From contig CATNEN010000001.1 of the NCBI GenBank assembly GCA_950097015.1, positions 5,937,001 to 6,001,000 of the forward strand: DNA of 64,000 nt, written 5' to 3'. Positions within the stretch are counted from its first letter, which is position 1. Every line of letters begins with the position of its first letter. Below, in pieces: positions 45,802 through 56,427 of this stretch. The DNA comes from Macrostomum hystrix (taxonomy: Eukaryota > Platyhelminthes > Macrostomidae). Below the pieces are notes generated by a model. The model was not told the DNA's origin and did not search any database. It was given only the letters and a program-made list of their open reading frames with translations. The translations under genes and the position numbers were made by a program.

Positions 45802-45807
45802 AATAAA
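45802..45807 (+). terminator. Poly(A) signal of the lectin gene
   Basis: AATAAA lies 161 nt after the stop, with overlapping AATAAAATAAAATAA. Confidence 0.6.
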
Positions 45808-45969
45808 ATAAAATAATCTAGCGATTTGAATGCTAACGTGCTCATCGAAGTTTGGATTTCAACATTTTTTGAGGCTTCAAAGAAGGAAACAACTTATAAT
45901 ACGAAACAAACAGCATTAAACTTGTGTAAGCTCAAATCCCAGTGTTCAGTAATTTGTACTTTTATTCAA

Positions 45970-47371
45970 TCAGCCAATCAAAGTCGACCTAGCTGGGTGG
46001 AATTTGGCACAATGTTTGCAGCGCCAGCTCAGTAGAGAGAATTCATCAACCGAAGCGCAACCGCTGTGACCTCCGCAGGCCCGACATATCAGAGCGAAGC
46101 CGCTATCTTCAGACTGATTTTCAGCATCCTTGTTGCTAGACGGAGCTATCCTGCTGCTCTGCCAATGATTCATTACCCACGTTAGACATCGAAGCCACAT
46201 GGGCTGATTGGACAGGTGAGTAAGGTAAAGTGCTACGCGTCCTGCGCTGCTGTAGCAGTGTCTCTGCGGACTATTCTCTTGAGAGCTGACAGCTTCAAAA
46301 TCAACTGGATGGCTTTTAAGCTGTTTTGGGCCGATCAGTGTGACACAGAATTGGACCGAATCGATTAGGCGGCTCGATGCGCTTTTGTCGACTGAATCTG
46401 TAAGACGTAAGACAAGTCAGCAGAATTATCATGAAATATCGAATGTACGAGTATTTTGACAATATCTAGCGCTCAAAGATTATTTATAAGTTTTTCAGCC
46501 CCTTCAACCCATAGTTCTTTAATCGGTAGCCTCCCTTCAACCCACTGGTCCTTCAATCGGTAGCCTCCCTTCAACCTACTGGTCCCTTAATCGGTATCCT
46601 CCCTTCAACCCACATCAACCTTCAATCCGTAGACTCCCTTCAACCCACTGGTTCTTCAATCGGCAGACTCCCTTCAACCCACTGGTTCTTCAATCGGCAG
46701 ACTCCCTTCAACCAACTGGTCCTACAATCTGTGTGTGCTACCTCACGGATCATTCAGTTTATCTCCCTTCCACTCACCATCGCCTCGCCTGTCCTGCAGC
46801 TTAGAAATTTTATTCTTCATTGCCTGCCAAAAACTATTCAATAGTTCAGTGCAAACAGCTCCGAAATCTTTTTGATCTCCGTGATCTTCGCCAACGCGGA
46901 GGCTGATGGCAACAAGCAAGGCTAGAGCTGCCAAGATGGTTGCTGCAGAGTCGACAATGAAATCAGACGTCAGGATCTGCACGGGAGTTTGAAGATAATT
47001 ATTAGATAAAATTATATTATATCCAGATGGCTTAATTTGTTCTAACTGTTTTCTTTGTCAAATAGGGATTGTAGCCCATCGACAGGCTTAATAGTCGGGG
47101 GTTCGATTCATGACTTCACAGGAACACTTTGTTCCAGCAAGACGCTTAACACTGAGCAGCCGTACGCAGCTTTTATATTTAGATCATTTTTATTTAGTCT
47201 TTGCAATATAGTTCGATCGAGACAGATCATCACATGGTTACTTTAAATCTTTACGTTCTATACTAGTAACAAACAGAAACGCTGTATGCAAGCCTTAGCA
47301 AATACGCAGCAGAAAATCGTTCTTGCATGGCAGACACAGGAAATAAAAAATTATACTCGTGTGCTTACCAT
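45970..47371 (-). CDS. Unrecognised protein with N-terminal hydrophobic segment and CxxC...CxxC end
   Basis: Predicted exons are 47371-47369 (ATG alone before GTAAGC), 46976-46778 and 46397-45970. Phases fit and total 209 residues. Near the N-terminus is a hydrophobic stretch (AATILAALALLVAISL), perhaps a signal anchor or a buried helix. The C-terminus has CRACGGHSGC and, 15 residues on, CKHC, which could bind zinc. AATAAA on the minus strand (45961-45966) follows the stop almost at once. The last two exons are well supported by frame and splice sites. The one-codon first exon is the weak point, and more upstream exons are possible. Confidence 0.5.
46495..46735 (+). repeat. About 33-bp minisatellite (intron of the minus-strand gene)
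   Basis: Seven units with CTTCAATCGGTAGCCTCCCT and TCAACCCACTGGT. It is the same family as 44905-45120. Confidence 0.88.
47063..47170 (+). repeat. SINE family B fragment
   Basis: It contains TCGGGGGTTCGATTCATGAC and CACAGGAACACTTTGTTCC, aligned with the head of the copy at 40840. The A box is damaged. Confidence 0.55.
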
Positions 47372-49016
47372 GTTAACTAATTTGCAGTAGTTATGTGTCC
47401 AGAAAAAAGTAATGAAAATCTATTGTCTAGAAATTATAAATAAATAGCAAAAATCAGAGCGCTCGTTATGCTATGGTTTGCGACAGAAAAAAGATATGTG
47501 GACTTGTTTTATAGCTGCATGTGCATGTCTACACGCTAATGATTTTATATTGCAATCCTTTGTCAAAAGTCATTTATATCATAGACAAAAAAGAATAGAT
47601 CTATGATTAAATCTCAACTCTTATTTTTTTTAATCGATTAGTTGTGACTGTCTATGAAGTTCTATCTATGTTTGCATGGCCTATCTTTTGTCTATGGTAA
47701 ATTTTGTTCTGCTACAAGGACAGCGCAATCATTCATTGAAAATTTAACTGTCCAGCTGCGCGTGCAGATAAGTGGACTAAACATATCTGCCACTGTATTC
47801 CAGGGAGCATTCTATGGCTAAACCTAAAACGCTTAAAAATTTGACAAACGATAACAAGTGCGCCCTATTTGGTGTGCATGGGACTGGCCAATTAGAAGTC
47901 CGTATAAGACGTAAGCTTAGTTTACGTGCCATGTTCTCACATCACATTATATGGCATGCATATTATTATGAAATAAAGTGTTGTTTTTTGTTTTGCATCC
48001 TCATCCCTCAGAAATTGTAGGTAGCATTATTTACTTCTTAAATTAACAAACAAAATAATTTCGTTTTATTTCCAGGACTAATGACACACCTACCATAAAA
48101 ACGAAGCACTTTCGTGTCGCCGTATCCATGGAGATATTTGTTTAAATACATGTTCCATGTGCGTCGTCCTATTGAGTTAACCAAGAAACAAAATAGTATT
48201 TTTAAGAAGCCGTGTCGGTATTTATTTATCTTTAGACGCCTCCAGTAATATTAAACAGATGAAATTGAGTTTCTATTAAGCTTAAATAATAGATTTGGTT
48301 GGTTTTACAGGCTAGGCAAAGCAAGTTTTAGATTTTATGACCGAACAAGTTTTTATCAGTTTCAATAATGTGTAAAATAAACATTTTATGACTTTAATAT
48401 AAGTGATAAAATCAAGAATCAATGCACTAAAAATTACTGAAAGATGCGTACTACGATTAAGAACAAGATCTAGAAGTATAGATGAAGAGACCCCCTTTAA
48501 ATATGGCTTCTATAAAACAGTGTATCGTAGGAGAAAATCAATTTTATTAAATCCAGGGAACCATTTTTGCTACTTATAAGTATTTATAAGTAAACTAACA
48601 GAATTTATATGTGAAATGAAGTTGAAAGCGAATAAACCCAAAGTCAATTTTATTTTTTGTCGCATTCAATCTTTAGGACTAAGTGTTGTAATTTTAAGTA
48701 CTCTACAAAATATTTTATATTTTGTTAAAATAATTTAAAAGCCTGCTTTCAGGCTTATATACTAAGCATAGGCTTAAATAATGTGATGCACTATGCACTA
48801 TCAAAATATCTTTGTTAGCCAAACAAGGTTGTTATAAATACTTGTGCTGTTAAAAGCAATAATTTGCTTCATGACATGAATTTGAAAGCATGCTACATTT
48901 TAATATATTTATTTTATGTCAAATTTAAACTTAAGAAACTTTTGCTGCTGTATTTTCTTAAAGAGCTGTCAAGATAAAAATATTTGAAAACTTTTTCAGG
49001 TATTAAGTGACTATCA
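47372..49016. other. Intergenic, AT-rich
   Basis: CCATAGAC-type octamers recur at 47579-47700. An isolated open frame at 47814-47911 (MAKPKTLKNLTNDNK) ends at a good donor (GTAAGC) and might be a first exon, but no in-frame partner was found. AT-rich DNA follows up to the CCDC181-like gene, whose 5' UTR exon probably begins at 49000 after TTTTTCAG. Confidence 0.4.
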
Positions 49017-51768
49017 ATGTCAGGCAACACTGAGCCATACGGGGAAATCAGTAATGATGAATATTCATTGAGAGACGACCAAAAAACTGCAATGAAAGAG
49101 TTGGAAAGACACCACGAAGATAGTCCGGATGAATGGGATGGTGAGACTTATATTTTGTACCTTAGTTTGAGAATCAAACTTCCAGCCCCTTTTTCAAAAG
49201 TTCTAACCTTAAACTCCGAAACGGTATGTCAAATGAATAATTAGTATGTAGCTCGTAACTATTTTTGTTGGGGGAGTGAGTGGCAATGCGGTTCACGCAT
49301 TTGCCTCTCACACCAAGGTCCCTGAGCTCGATTCCGCGGCGAGGCCACATTCATTTGGGGCACAGCCGCGGAGAGAAGGCTTGGGGGCTTGTCGTGCAAT
49401 TTACGCCCTTGAGATCTAGAGCCAACCTCTAAGGCGCAGTGAAAGTGTCAGTGCCTGACGATGAGAAAGTCAGGGCAGATGTACACACCTGTGTGAGCGA
49501 GTGCCTGCGTACGGTATCTGTGTGCGTGTGTGCTCAGGAGTCAGCGAAATGGGCAGAATTGCCTCCTCGCTGGCTGCAGGTCTAGTGTCACCAGCTATTG
49601 CCCCCAGCCCTCCAGCAATTATTATTATTTTCTTTTTTGTTATAATTTAGAATCGCCGGCGGATTACGAAGACACGGCTGCTCGTCTCGAAGAGCTGAAC
49701 GCTAAACTCCAGAGCGAGCCATTGCCGCCAGATGAATCAGAGAGGCCTTCAAAAATCAGATTCAGCGAAGAATTGATCCAAGTAGCTCCTTCTCCACCGC
49801 TCTCTCCGTCGCTGTCACCGTCGCCACCACCGCAGGATGGTGAAGATGAGGATCGGCTCGACAATGAGAAACCAGACGAGGTGCCAGAAGACATCAAAGA
49901 GGAGGCAACGACGACTCGCGACGACTCGACAGCCGTGGAGTTCAACGACAATGGTTCGACTGGAGAAGATGGCGGAGGCGGCCCTAGGGGTCCTGCCCCG
50001 CAGCAGGATTCGAGTAGGTCAGCAGAAAGCGAGGACAGCCAGGCTACTCGAAGCAGCCAAGAAGGCAAAGCAAGCTGCAACGGAAATACTAGTTTTAAAG
50101 GTGCGATCTAACTTGGGAGGGATTAAAACGCGTCCATAAATTCGAATCTGTTGGTGAGGCCAGGCTAGCATTGTAGATATTTAAGTATAAAGTTAAATGT
50201 GCGACTTAAAAAAAAACTTTTAATAGTTATTATAAATAATACTAAAAATGGTCGCTTAAATTTGCAGCTGCATGAACTGAAGCATGATATAGTTCTGAAG
50301 TGTCTTGAATAAGGACACAAGTCCACAAGTCCATTCTCTTGAATTGAGCTTGGATCTCGGATTCGAACTCCCGATCTCTCGGATTCGAACTCCCGATCTC
50401 TCGGATTCGAACTCCTGATCTCTCGGATTCGAACTCCCGATCTCTCAGATTCGAACTCCCGATCTCTCGGATTCGAACTCCCGATATCTCGGATTCGAAC
50501 TCCCGATCTCTCGGATTTGAACTCCCGATCTCTCGGATTCGAACTCCCGATCTCTCGGATTTGAACTCCCGATCTCTCGGATTCTAACTCCCGATCTCTC
50601 GGATTCGAACTCCCGATCTCTCGGATTCGAACTCCCGATCTCTCGGATTTGAACTCCCGATCTCTCGGATTCGAACTCCCGATCTCTCTCGAATTCGAAC
50701 TCCCGATCTTTCTCGGTCCAAACTCCAAATCATTAACTACTTGGCTGAAAGCTCCACAAGCTCCATAAATATCTACGAGGCTGACTTTAAAGGCAAATGA
50801 GTGCACACACTCCAGTATGAGATGTGTACTCACAGCTACTCACTGTCATTGCATTCAGGTACTACCAGACGATCATTCAGGCGCCGTTCGGGTTCAAATT
50901 CAACCGACGACGATAGCGGCTATCAAATTTGGCTGCGCCAGAAGGCCGAGCAGCAGCAACGCGAGGAACGTCGCGAGTTCGAGCGCCAGCAACGCCAGAA
51001 TGAAGCCGATGAGAATGCTAGGAGAGAGCGCGAGGCCAAGCTGGAGAGCTTAAACAAGAAGCTGCAGGAACAGCGGAAACAGGCGGAGCTGAAGGACAGA
51101 GAGCGACTTGAGAAGGAGGAAGCTGAGAGGCGCCGGCAGGATGAAGAGGCTAAGAAGAGACGCGAAAAGCTGCCAACAGTTGAACAATGGCTAGCTGGGA
51201 AGCAAGCTCAGAGAGACCGCGAGAGGGCCTACTCCAGAGCCGAGGAGAGGGAGATACAAGCGGTCAGTAGCAGTCGGGGCCACACTCCAAGGCAGGCTAA
51301 GCGAGCTTACAAACTGTGAGTATAATTTTTGCCTTCTGGCTCTGAGTGGTGTGATTTGTGTCTTTCTAGGAACGAAACTAAGACTATTAGACAGAGACGA
51401 TATTCCTATTTGACTTGGACGGTAATCCTGTTAGACAGTGACGATAATCCTGTAACAAGGAGACGATAATCCTGTAACAAAGAGACGATAATCCTGTAAC
51501 AAAGACACGCCAATCCTGTAACAAAGACACGCAAATCCTGTTGCACAAACCCTGTTAGACACAAATCCGCAAACCACCGTGAACCCAACCTTCCGCCAGC
51601 TGGTTGCGCCGCAAAGATGAGCAGGAGCGCCGAGAAGCTCTCGAGTTGCAGCAGAGGCTGCGAATTTCTCGCCTAGCCCTCCGGCGAACAAGGCGCTCCA
51701 AGGAGCTGGCGAGTGCACTGGCTGCAGCCAGCAGCTACAGGTATCTGGACTACTACGGCTATCGATAA
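49017..51768 (+). CDS. CCDC181: CCDC181-like coiled-coil protein
   Basis: Exons are 49017-49140, 49651-50100, 50859-51315 and 51600-51768, 1200 nt, 399 residues. Phases 1, 1 and 2 agree at every junction. The N-terminal half is acidic, then proline- and serine-rich, with KIRFSEELIQV matching a CCDC181 conserved word. Residues about 205-340 form a charged coiled coil containing YQIWLRQKAEQQ. The C-terminus (LWLRRKDEQERR, then RSKELASALAAA, ending DYYGYR) parallels the vertebrate CCDC181 end. In vertebrates the protein binds microtubules and localises to cilia and the sperm flagellum. It is shorter than the human protein, about 509 residues. The assignment rests on motif order in the last two exons. 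Confidence 0.75.
49270..49632 (+). repeat. SINE family A, copy 3, near full length (CCDC181 intron 1)
   Basis: The head has CGGTTCACGCATTTGCCTCT and CTGAGCTCGATTCCGCGG. The body has GCACAGCCGCGGAGAGAAGG, CTGACGATGAGAAAGTCAGG and TGTACACACCTGTGTGAGCG. A 3' part with GCCTCCTCGCTGGCTGCAGG leads to an (ATT)n tail ending about 18 nt before exon 2. Confidence 0.85.
50345..50725 (-). repeat. 22-bp minisatellite made of a tRNA B-box-like unit (CCDC181 intron 2)
   Basis: About 17 units. On the minus strand each reads GGGAGTTCGAATCCGAGAGA plus TC. GAGTTCGAATCC closely matches a Pol III B box and T arm. Variation is mostly single bases, such as TTTGAACT or GATATC. It gives a repetitive open frame on the minus strand that I treat as non-coding. 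Confidence 0.93.
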
Positions 51769-51799
51769 TAGAGCAGCGACAACTTCATCCCCCCCGCTT

Positions 51800-51805
51800 A
51801 ATAAA
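51800..51805 (+). terminator. Poly(A) signal of the CCDC181-like gene
   Basis: AATAAA lies 31 nt after the stop at 51768. Confidence 0.65.
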
Positions 51806-53119
51806 GGAAAAGAGAAATGACACAAGTTTCTTTCTGCAAAAACTTCGCCTGTGCTCGGTTAATAGGTTTCTTTATTAGTTTAAATTGGCGCCAATTTACG
51901 GCTTTATTTGTTTATTAATTCTTAATTAGGAACTTGTCACAGATTCGGACCAAGGAGCGATAGTGCTCCAAGTTTTCTTTTAGAACTACAAATTGCAATA
52001 ATTTAAAACCTGTTAACATGCAGAATCGCTTGTTCAAGAAATTATGAAGTAAAATTAAAACATAAAATATTAAAAATTCTCTACTGGTTACCTACTACTT
52101 GTAATAAATTAGTTTGCTTTTTTTCTACCGGAAACGATATTATGCAAGAAAATACCTTTCTTCCTGTATTTATTAGTACTCGTATTTGCAAATATTTTTT
52201 TCTTGTCTTCCAATGATTATAAATTTCGTAAAGCAGATTTTTATCTTTGTTCCCATCGCGTGAAGAACAATTCTGTCGCAGATTTTTCGCTATTTTTGTA
52301 TTTCACTTTTGTTATATTATTCTCTTAATCCGCTATTTTTTCTTCCATAAAGACCTATTTTGTGAGCTTAAAAGACGATTTCTGTACTGACGATTTTCAA
52401 TTTGTGAACGAAGAACTGGCTAATTGCAAAAAAAAGATTTAGAAATCCGATAGCGTTTCTTCTTCAAGCTAACGAAACGATGCCAGTGATGTCAGTGATG
52501 TCAGTGATGAATTGTGAACGTCAGTGATGAATTGCCGTATAATTTTCTGAAGTACTTTTCTCTCCGAGATAAAAATGGTCCGCAATTAGAGCAATTAGTG
52601 TGCTGCGTGTCACTCAGAGCCTTCTTTACAGCAGTGCAAATAAGCCCCATTCGGATTCTCTGCAGATTTGTTCCAGCTGCAAAATGGCCGACGTTCAACT
52701 GGGCAGTTAAAGGTGAAAGTGTGTGCGAAGCTAAATGCGCAAATAGTACATCACTCGTTAGTGCGTGTGCGTGTCGAAGTTACCATCCGTACTAAACTGG
52801 GATGCCCTGGGGATCAAAGGGAGTGTATAGAGAAAGATGGTATATTGCAACTTGGATGCTAAGGGGAGACAAAGGTGTGCGCCAATGCAACCTCCGTTAG
52901 CTGCCTCCGGCTGGCCAAGATCATAAACCATCCTTCCAAACTCGTCTCTCTCCGTGTCCTCCTCCTGCTAGAGGGCCAAACCACGAACTGTCCCATTTTG
53001 CTCTCTCTATCTCCTTCCTCCCTCTTCCACTCTCTCTCTATCTCTCTCTCTCTCTCTCTCTCGTTGTTTCGTCGAATTCGACCGGCTCCGAATGAATCTT
53101 CATCCGAATCTATCGGCCG
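51806..53119. other. Intergenic, with a short TGATGTCAG repeat and a CT tract
   Basis: CAGTGATG words repeat at 52480-52530. A (CT)n tract at about 53025-53063 precedes the TRIM promoter. No coding frames are convincing. Confidence 0.45.
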
Positions 53120-53127
53120 TATATAAA
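53119..53127 (+). promoter_or_regulatory. TATA box of the TRIM gene
   Basis: GTATATAAA lies about 100 nt before the start codon at 53221, with a polypyrimidine (CT)n tract upstream. Confidence 0.6.
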
Positions 53128-53220
53128 CGGTGGGAAAAATGCCCGGCTAGTGGGACTGTTTACAATTTCCGCTAAGATATATTTTGCCGCAGCCAAGTTC
53201 GAAGCAATTTTATCGAAGCA

Positions 53221-56153
53221 ATGTCTGAATCGAGCGGCAAAGATTCCGACACAATACTTGCATTGGCAGCTACTGTTGAGGACCCAAGTTTGGCAACAAC
53301 TCCGGGATTATTGCTCAGCCGACTGTCCGATGATTTTCTCCGTTGTCCGCGCTGTCTTCAGCGCTACAACCAGCCCAGACTTCTGGTCTGTCTGCACGCT
53401 GCCTGCCGCGACTGTTTGGAAGCTCTGTCAGAATCCACCGCGCCAGTAAGACCGTCTCGATACCGAAGCATTCGCAAAAGCGTCGAATGTCCGGTCTGTC
53501 GTCGCGTTACCGACGTCACACCGGGAGTTGATCGCCTGCCAGTTGACAGCGTACGAGCGCGTCTTCTGGAGCTGGTCCGCCTGGCCCAAGAGCGGTCATC
53601 GGCTGCAGGGTTGCCGTCTGCTAACAGCGCCTGCGCTGCTGAACTCTGCGAACTGTGCTCTAGAAATCGACCAGCCAGTAGTCGATGCCTCGACTGCGGC
53701 AAGCTGCTCTGCCTGGCCTGTCGTCAGCGGCATCGCCGAGTTCGCGTCACCAGCGAGCACGAACTGGTCGATGTTGATCGACAGATGGCGCTGCGATGCG
53801 AACGGCATCAGGACGAGCTGGTGCGCTTCTACTGCACCTCCTGCCAATGTCCCGTCTGCATCGGCTGCACCTTCTCTAGCGAGCACGCTGAGCACATCGT
53901 GCTCAAATTCAAAGACGCCGCTCAACAAAAAGCGGACGAGCTGGCCGAATTCTCGAGGCTCAGCGGGGAGAAGCTCCGGCAGCTGAGGGCCGCCCTGCAG
54001 CTGGCCAGGAATATTGAGGCTCACGTGACCGACACGGAGGCTGCGATACGCGAAGCAGCCAATCAGCAGGTTGGCAAACTGAATAGTCAGAGTAGTGTAT
54101 GAGGAAGAATTCTGAACAGATGTTTACACCAGTATAAGGTCTCTGGGTACGTTTGTGTGCTAGGTCTAAAAAGTATGCGTACAGCTCTTCAGTCCATGGA
54201 CTAGGATCGGGACACATCCACATTCAATTAACCCAGCTAAAGCTAGCACCAATTTTTATAGCTAGGTAAACTAAGAATCGCCGAGTTAAATGTCCCGCAA
54301 AAGGACACTGCAATAATCGAACCCCAACTTCCATTCGAACATGAATTCGACGCTTTAACTACTAGGCTATAACAAACTTTCTCAAGACTACTTAAAGTAT
54401 TCAAATGACAAAGCCATACTACTAAGAGCAGGATGCAACGAAAATATTAAGCTGTATGTAACGAAACGAAGCGAAACACTGCCGACCTCAGGTGTCCGCA
54501 ATCCGAGCAGCTCAGCAGACCCTTCTGGAAGAACTGCGCGCATTCTACGACTGCTGCGCGGACCTGCTGGCTGGTCGGCACGAGATCGCGGCCGCTCTGC
54601 GCGACCTCACTGAGGTCAGCAGCTTCAGCGAGCTGATAGAGCGAGGCCGCTACTCGGAGTCGCTGATGCTGGCGCCACGTGTGGCAGGCACCCTGGCGCG
54701 GTATGCCCACTACCAACCGCCAGCACCGCCGCCCACACCACGCCGATACCGCCTCCTGTTTGTAGAGGCCACATCATGCGAGTCGACCCAACCAATCACG
54801 CTGGGTCGCCTCGAGATGCAACGCTTGACGGCGTCCTGTTGCTTCAGCGACAGCAGCAGCACTGTTGGCAGCTGCGTCGACGTGACTTCGTTGAGCAGCA
54901 GCGACAGCGGTAGCAGTTGCGACTTGACCGCCGATGCAGTGGAGGACGATTCGCAGGCTGAGTCGTTCTTTACCTACGACAACAGCACGCTACGGTCGTC
55001 AGTGTGTCGTTCTCTGACCACAGACACTCTCGTGGCCAGCAACGCGGATGCCGAGTGTCAGACCGACTTCTGTCTGGTGGTGCAGCTGGGCTTTGCCAGG
55101 GCCAGACGCCACGAATTTGTGCAGAACGGCTTGGAGACAATTTCTGAAACTATGGAAACTAACTGTGAACTGATAATACCACAGTTAGCTTCTTGTGAGC
55201 ACTTATGGAACCTTTATGAACAGCAGTTTTATAGCTACAATGAGCCAAATTGTCAAGCTGCTCTGCCAGAACTGATCAGCAAAGAGTCGCTCTGCACGTG
55301 CACAATCGCTTGGCAGACGCTACTGGACGTCGCTGACGTGCTACCTATCGAGCTGATGAAGCGCCAATCGTCACACGACGAGGTTCGCGTCTGCAGCGTA
55401 ATGTTCGCTTCGATGGAGAGCGACGACTGTGATGGACTAGAGTTGCAGCCGCCGCCAAAGCTGTTCCGAAGTGTCGGCTGTCAGGGTGACAAAACTTTGC
55501 CGAGGCCAGCTGCAGCTGCGGTTGCAGCAACTCAGACGCCACATCTTCCAAGGCGTCGAGATCTAGCGAACTCCTTCGCTCAGACAGTGCAGCTAGCGTC
55601 ATTTTCGCGTGATATTCAAGCCCAGGCACCCACGGAGGAGCGCTGTGCTCAAACTGTCCGAATGCGACGCCTGAATGATGGTCAAATCGACAGAGCCACC
55701 CAGTGGGAGTCGCCGCCGAGTCGCACCTACCAGGAGTTCTATCGCTCCGGCCGCATAGTCCGAGTGATCGGCGGCAGCGGCAGCGGCAGCGCCAATGTCT
55801 GCGAACATCTGGCCCTGAGTCCGAGGGCTGCCAGACGCTATGACGAACCGGCGCGTTCGACATCCTCGAGAGCATCCGAGGAGCCGCAGCTTCACCAGCT
55901 GACCCGGCTTATGCAGTCAAAACGTCAGCCAGAAGCTCCAGTTGCATCGGCAGCCCCAGGACCGTCAACAATTCGACCAGCGCCAGCTGCAGCGAGCGGC
56001 GTGAAATTCGCGAAGCCGTCGTCCGCCAAGCCCGAAGAAGTCGTGTCATCGCTGGACCGGTTGAAGAATTTCTGTTCCAGACTGAGACAACGCCGGAGTG
56101 GTTTGGGAAAGCAGAAAGTTGTGCTCCTAGACGCATCAGCAACCAGTCAATGA
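53221..56153 (+). CDS. TRIM/RBCC protein with RING, two B-boxes and a long unique C-terminus
   Basis: Two exons, 53221-54069 and 54492-56153, joined in phase 0, give 836 residues. A C3HC4 RING (C42, C45, C57, H59, C62, C65, C90, C93) suggests E3 ubiquitin ligase activity. B-box-like zinc fingers follow at about 143-171 (CELCSRNRP, CLDCGKLLCLAC) and 193-224 (CERHQDELVRFYC, CIGC). A coiled coil spans about 228-320. The remaining 500 residues lack SPRY, NHL or FN3 signatures. They are serine- and glutamine-rich with repeated (C/A)QT words, such as AECQTD, FAQTVQ and CAQTVR, and end in a basic helix near LDRLKNFCSRLRQRRS. The subfamily is not recognised. Confidence 0.85.
54178..54392 (-). repeat. 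SINE family B, reverse copy (TRIM intron)
   Basis: The reverse complement reads GTTATAGCCTAGTAGTTAAA, then GTTGGGGTTCGATTATTGCA, GCTGGGTTAATTGAATG and CTAGTCCATGGACTGAAGAG. It matches the full copy at 40840 along its length, with more divergence. Confidence 0.75.
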
Positions 56154-56316
56154 GTAGTCTCGCAGGTCCTAATGATCTGGGCCCTTCAGAATGCTCAGAT
56201 ATTTTTAGTTTTCATTGTCAACTGTCCATTGTCCATTTAAGTCAGTAATAATATTTTATTGTTTGTTTCACTTTTAGCTTCTGTGCAGCAGTGGTTTTGG
56301 TAAAGATTGCTAAAGA

Positions 56317-56322
56317 AATAAA
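56317..56322 (+). terminator. Poly(A) signal of the TRIM gene
   Basis: AATAAA lies about 164 nt after the stop. Confidence 0.6.
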
Positions 56323-56427
56323 TTATCTAAGATGGCATGTTAAACGTAAATACAAATTTGCAAAGATTTCGTATTTATCAACTTAGCATGGCTCGCTTTA
56401 ACTATTTTACAAAAATTAGTTTCAGGT

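Noticed and set aside
47814..48020. Possible first exon (MAKPKTLKNL) before a GTAAGC donor
   Set aside because: Splicing it to the acceptor at 49000 gives an immediate stop, and no other partner was found. It is left as a note only.
50165..50833. 222-codon minus-strand frame in the CCDC181-like intron
   Set aside because: The middle is the 22-bp minisatellite and the ends have no coding character or splice logic.
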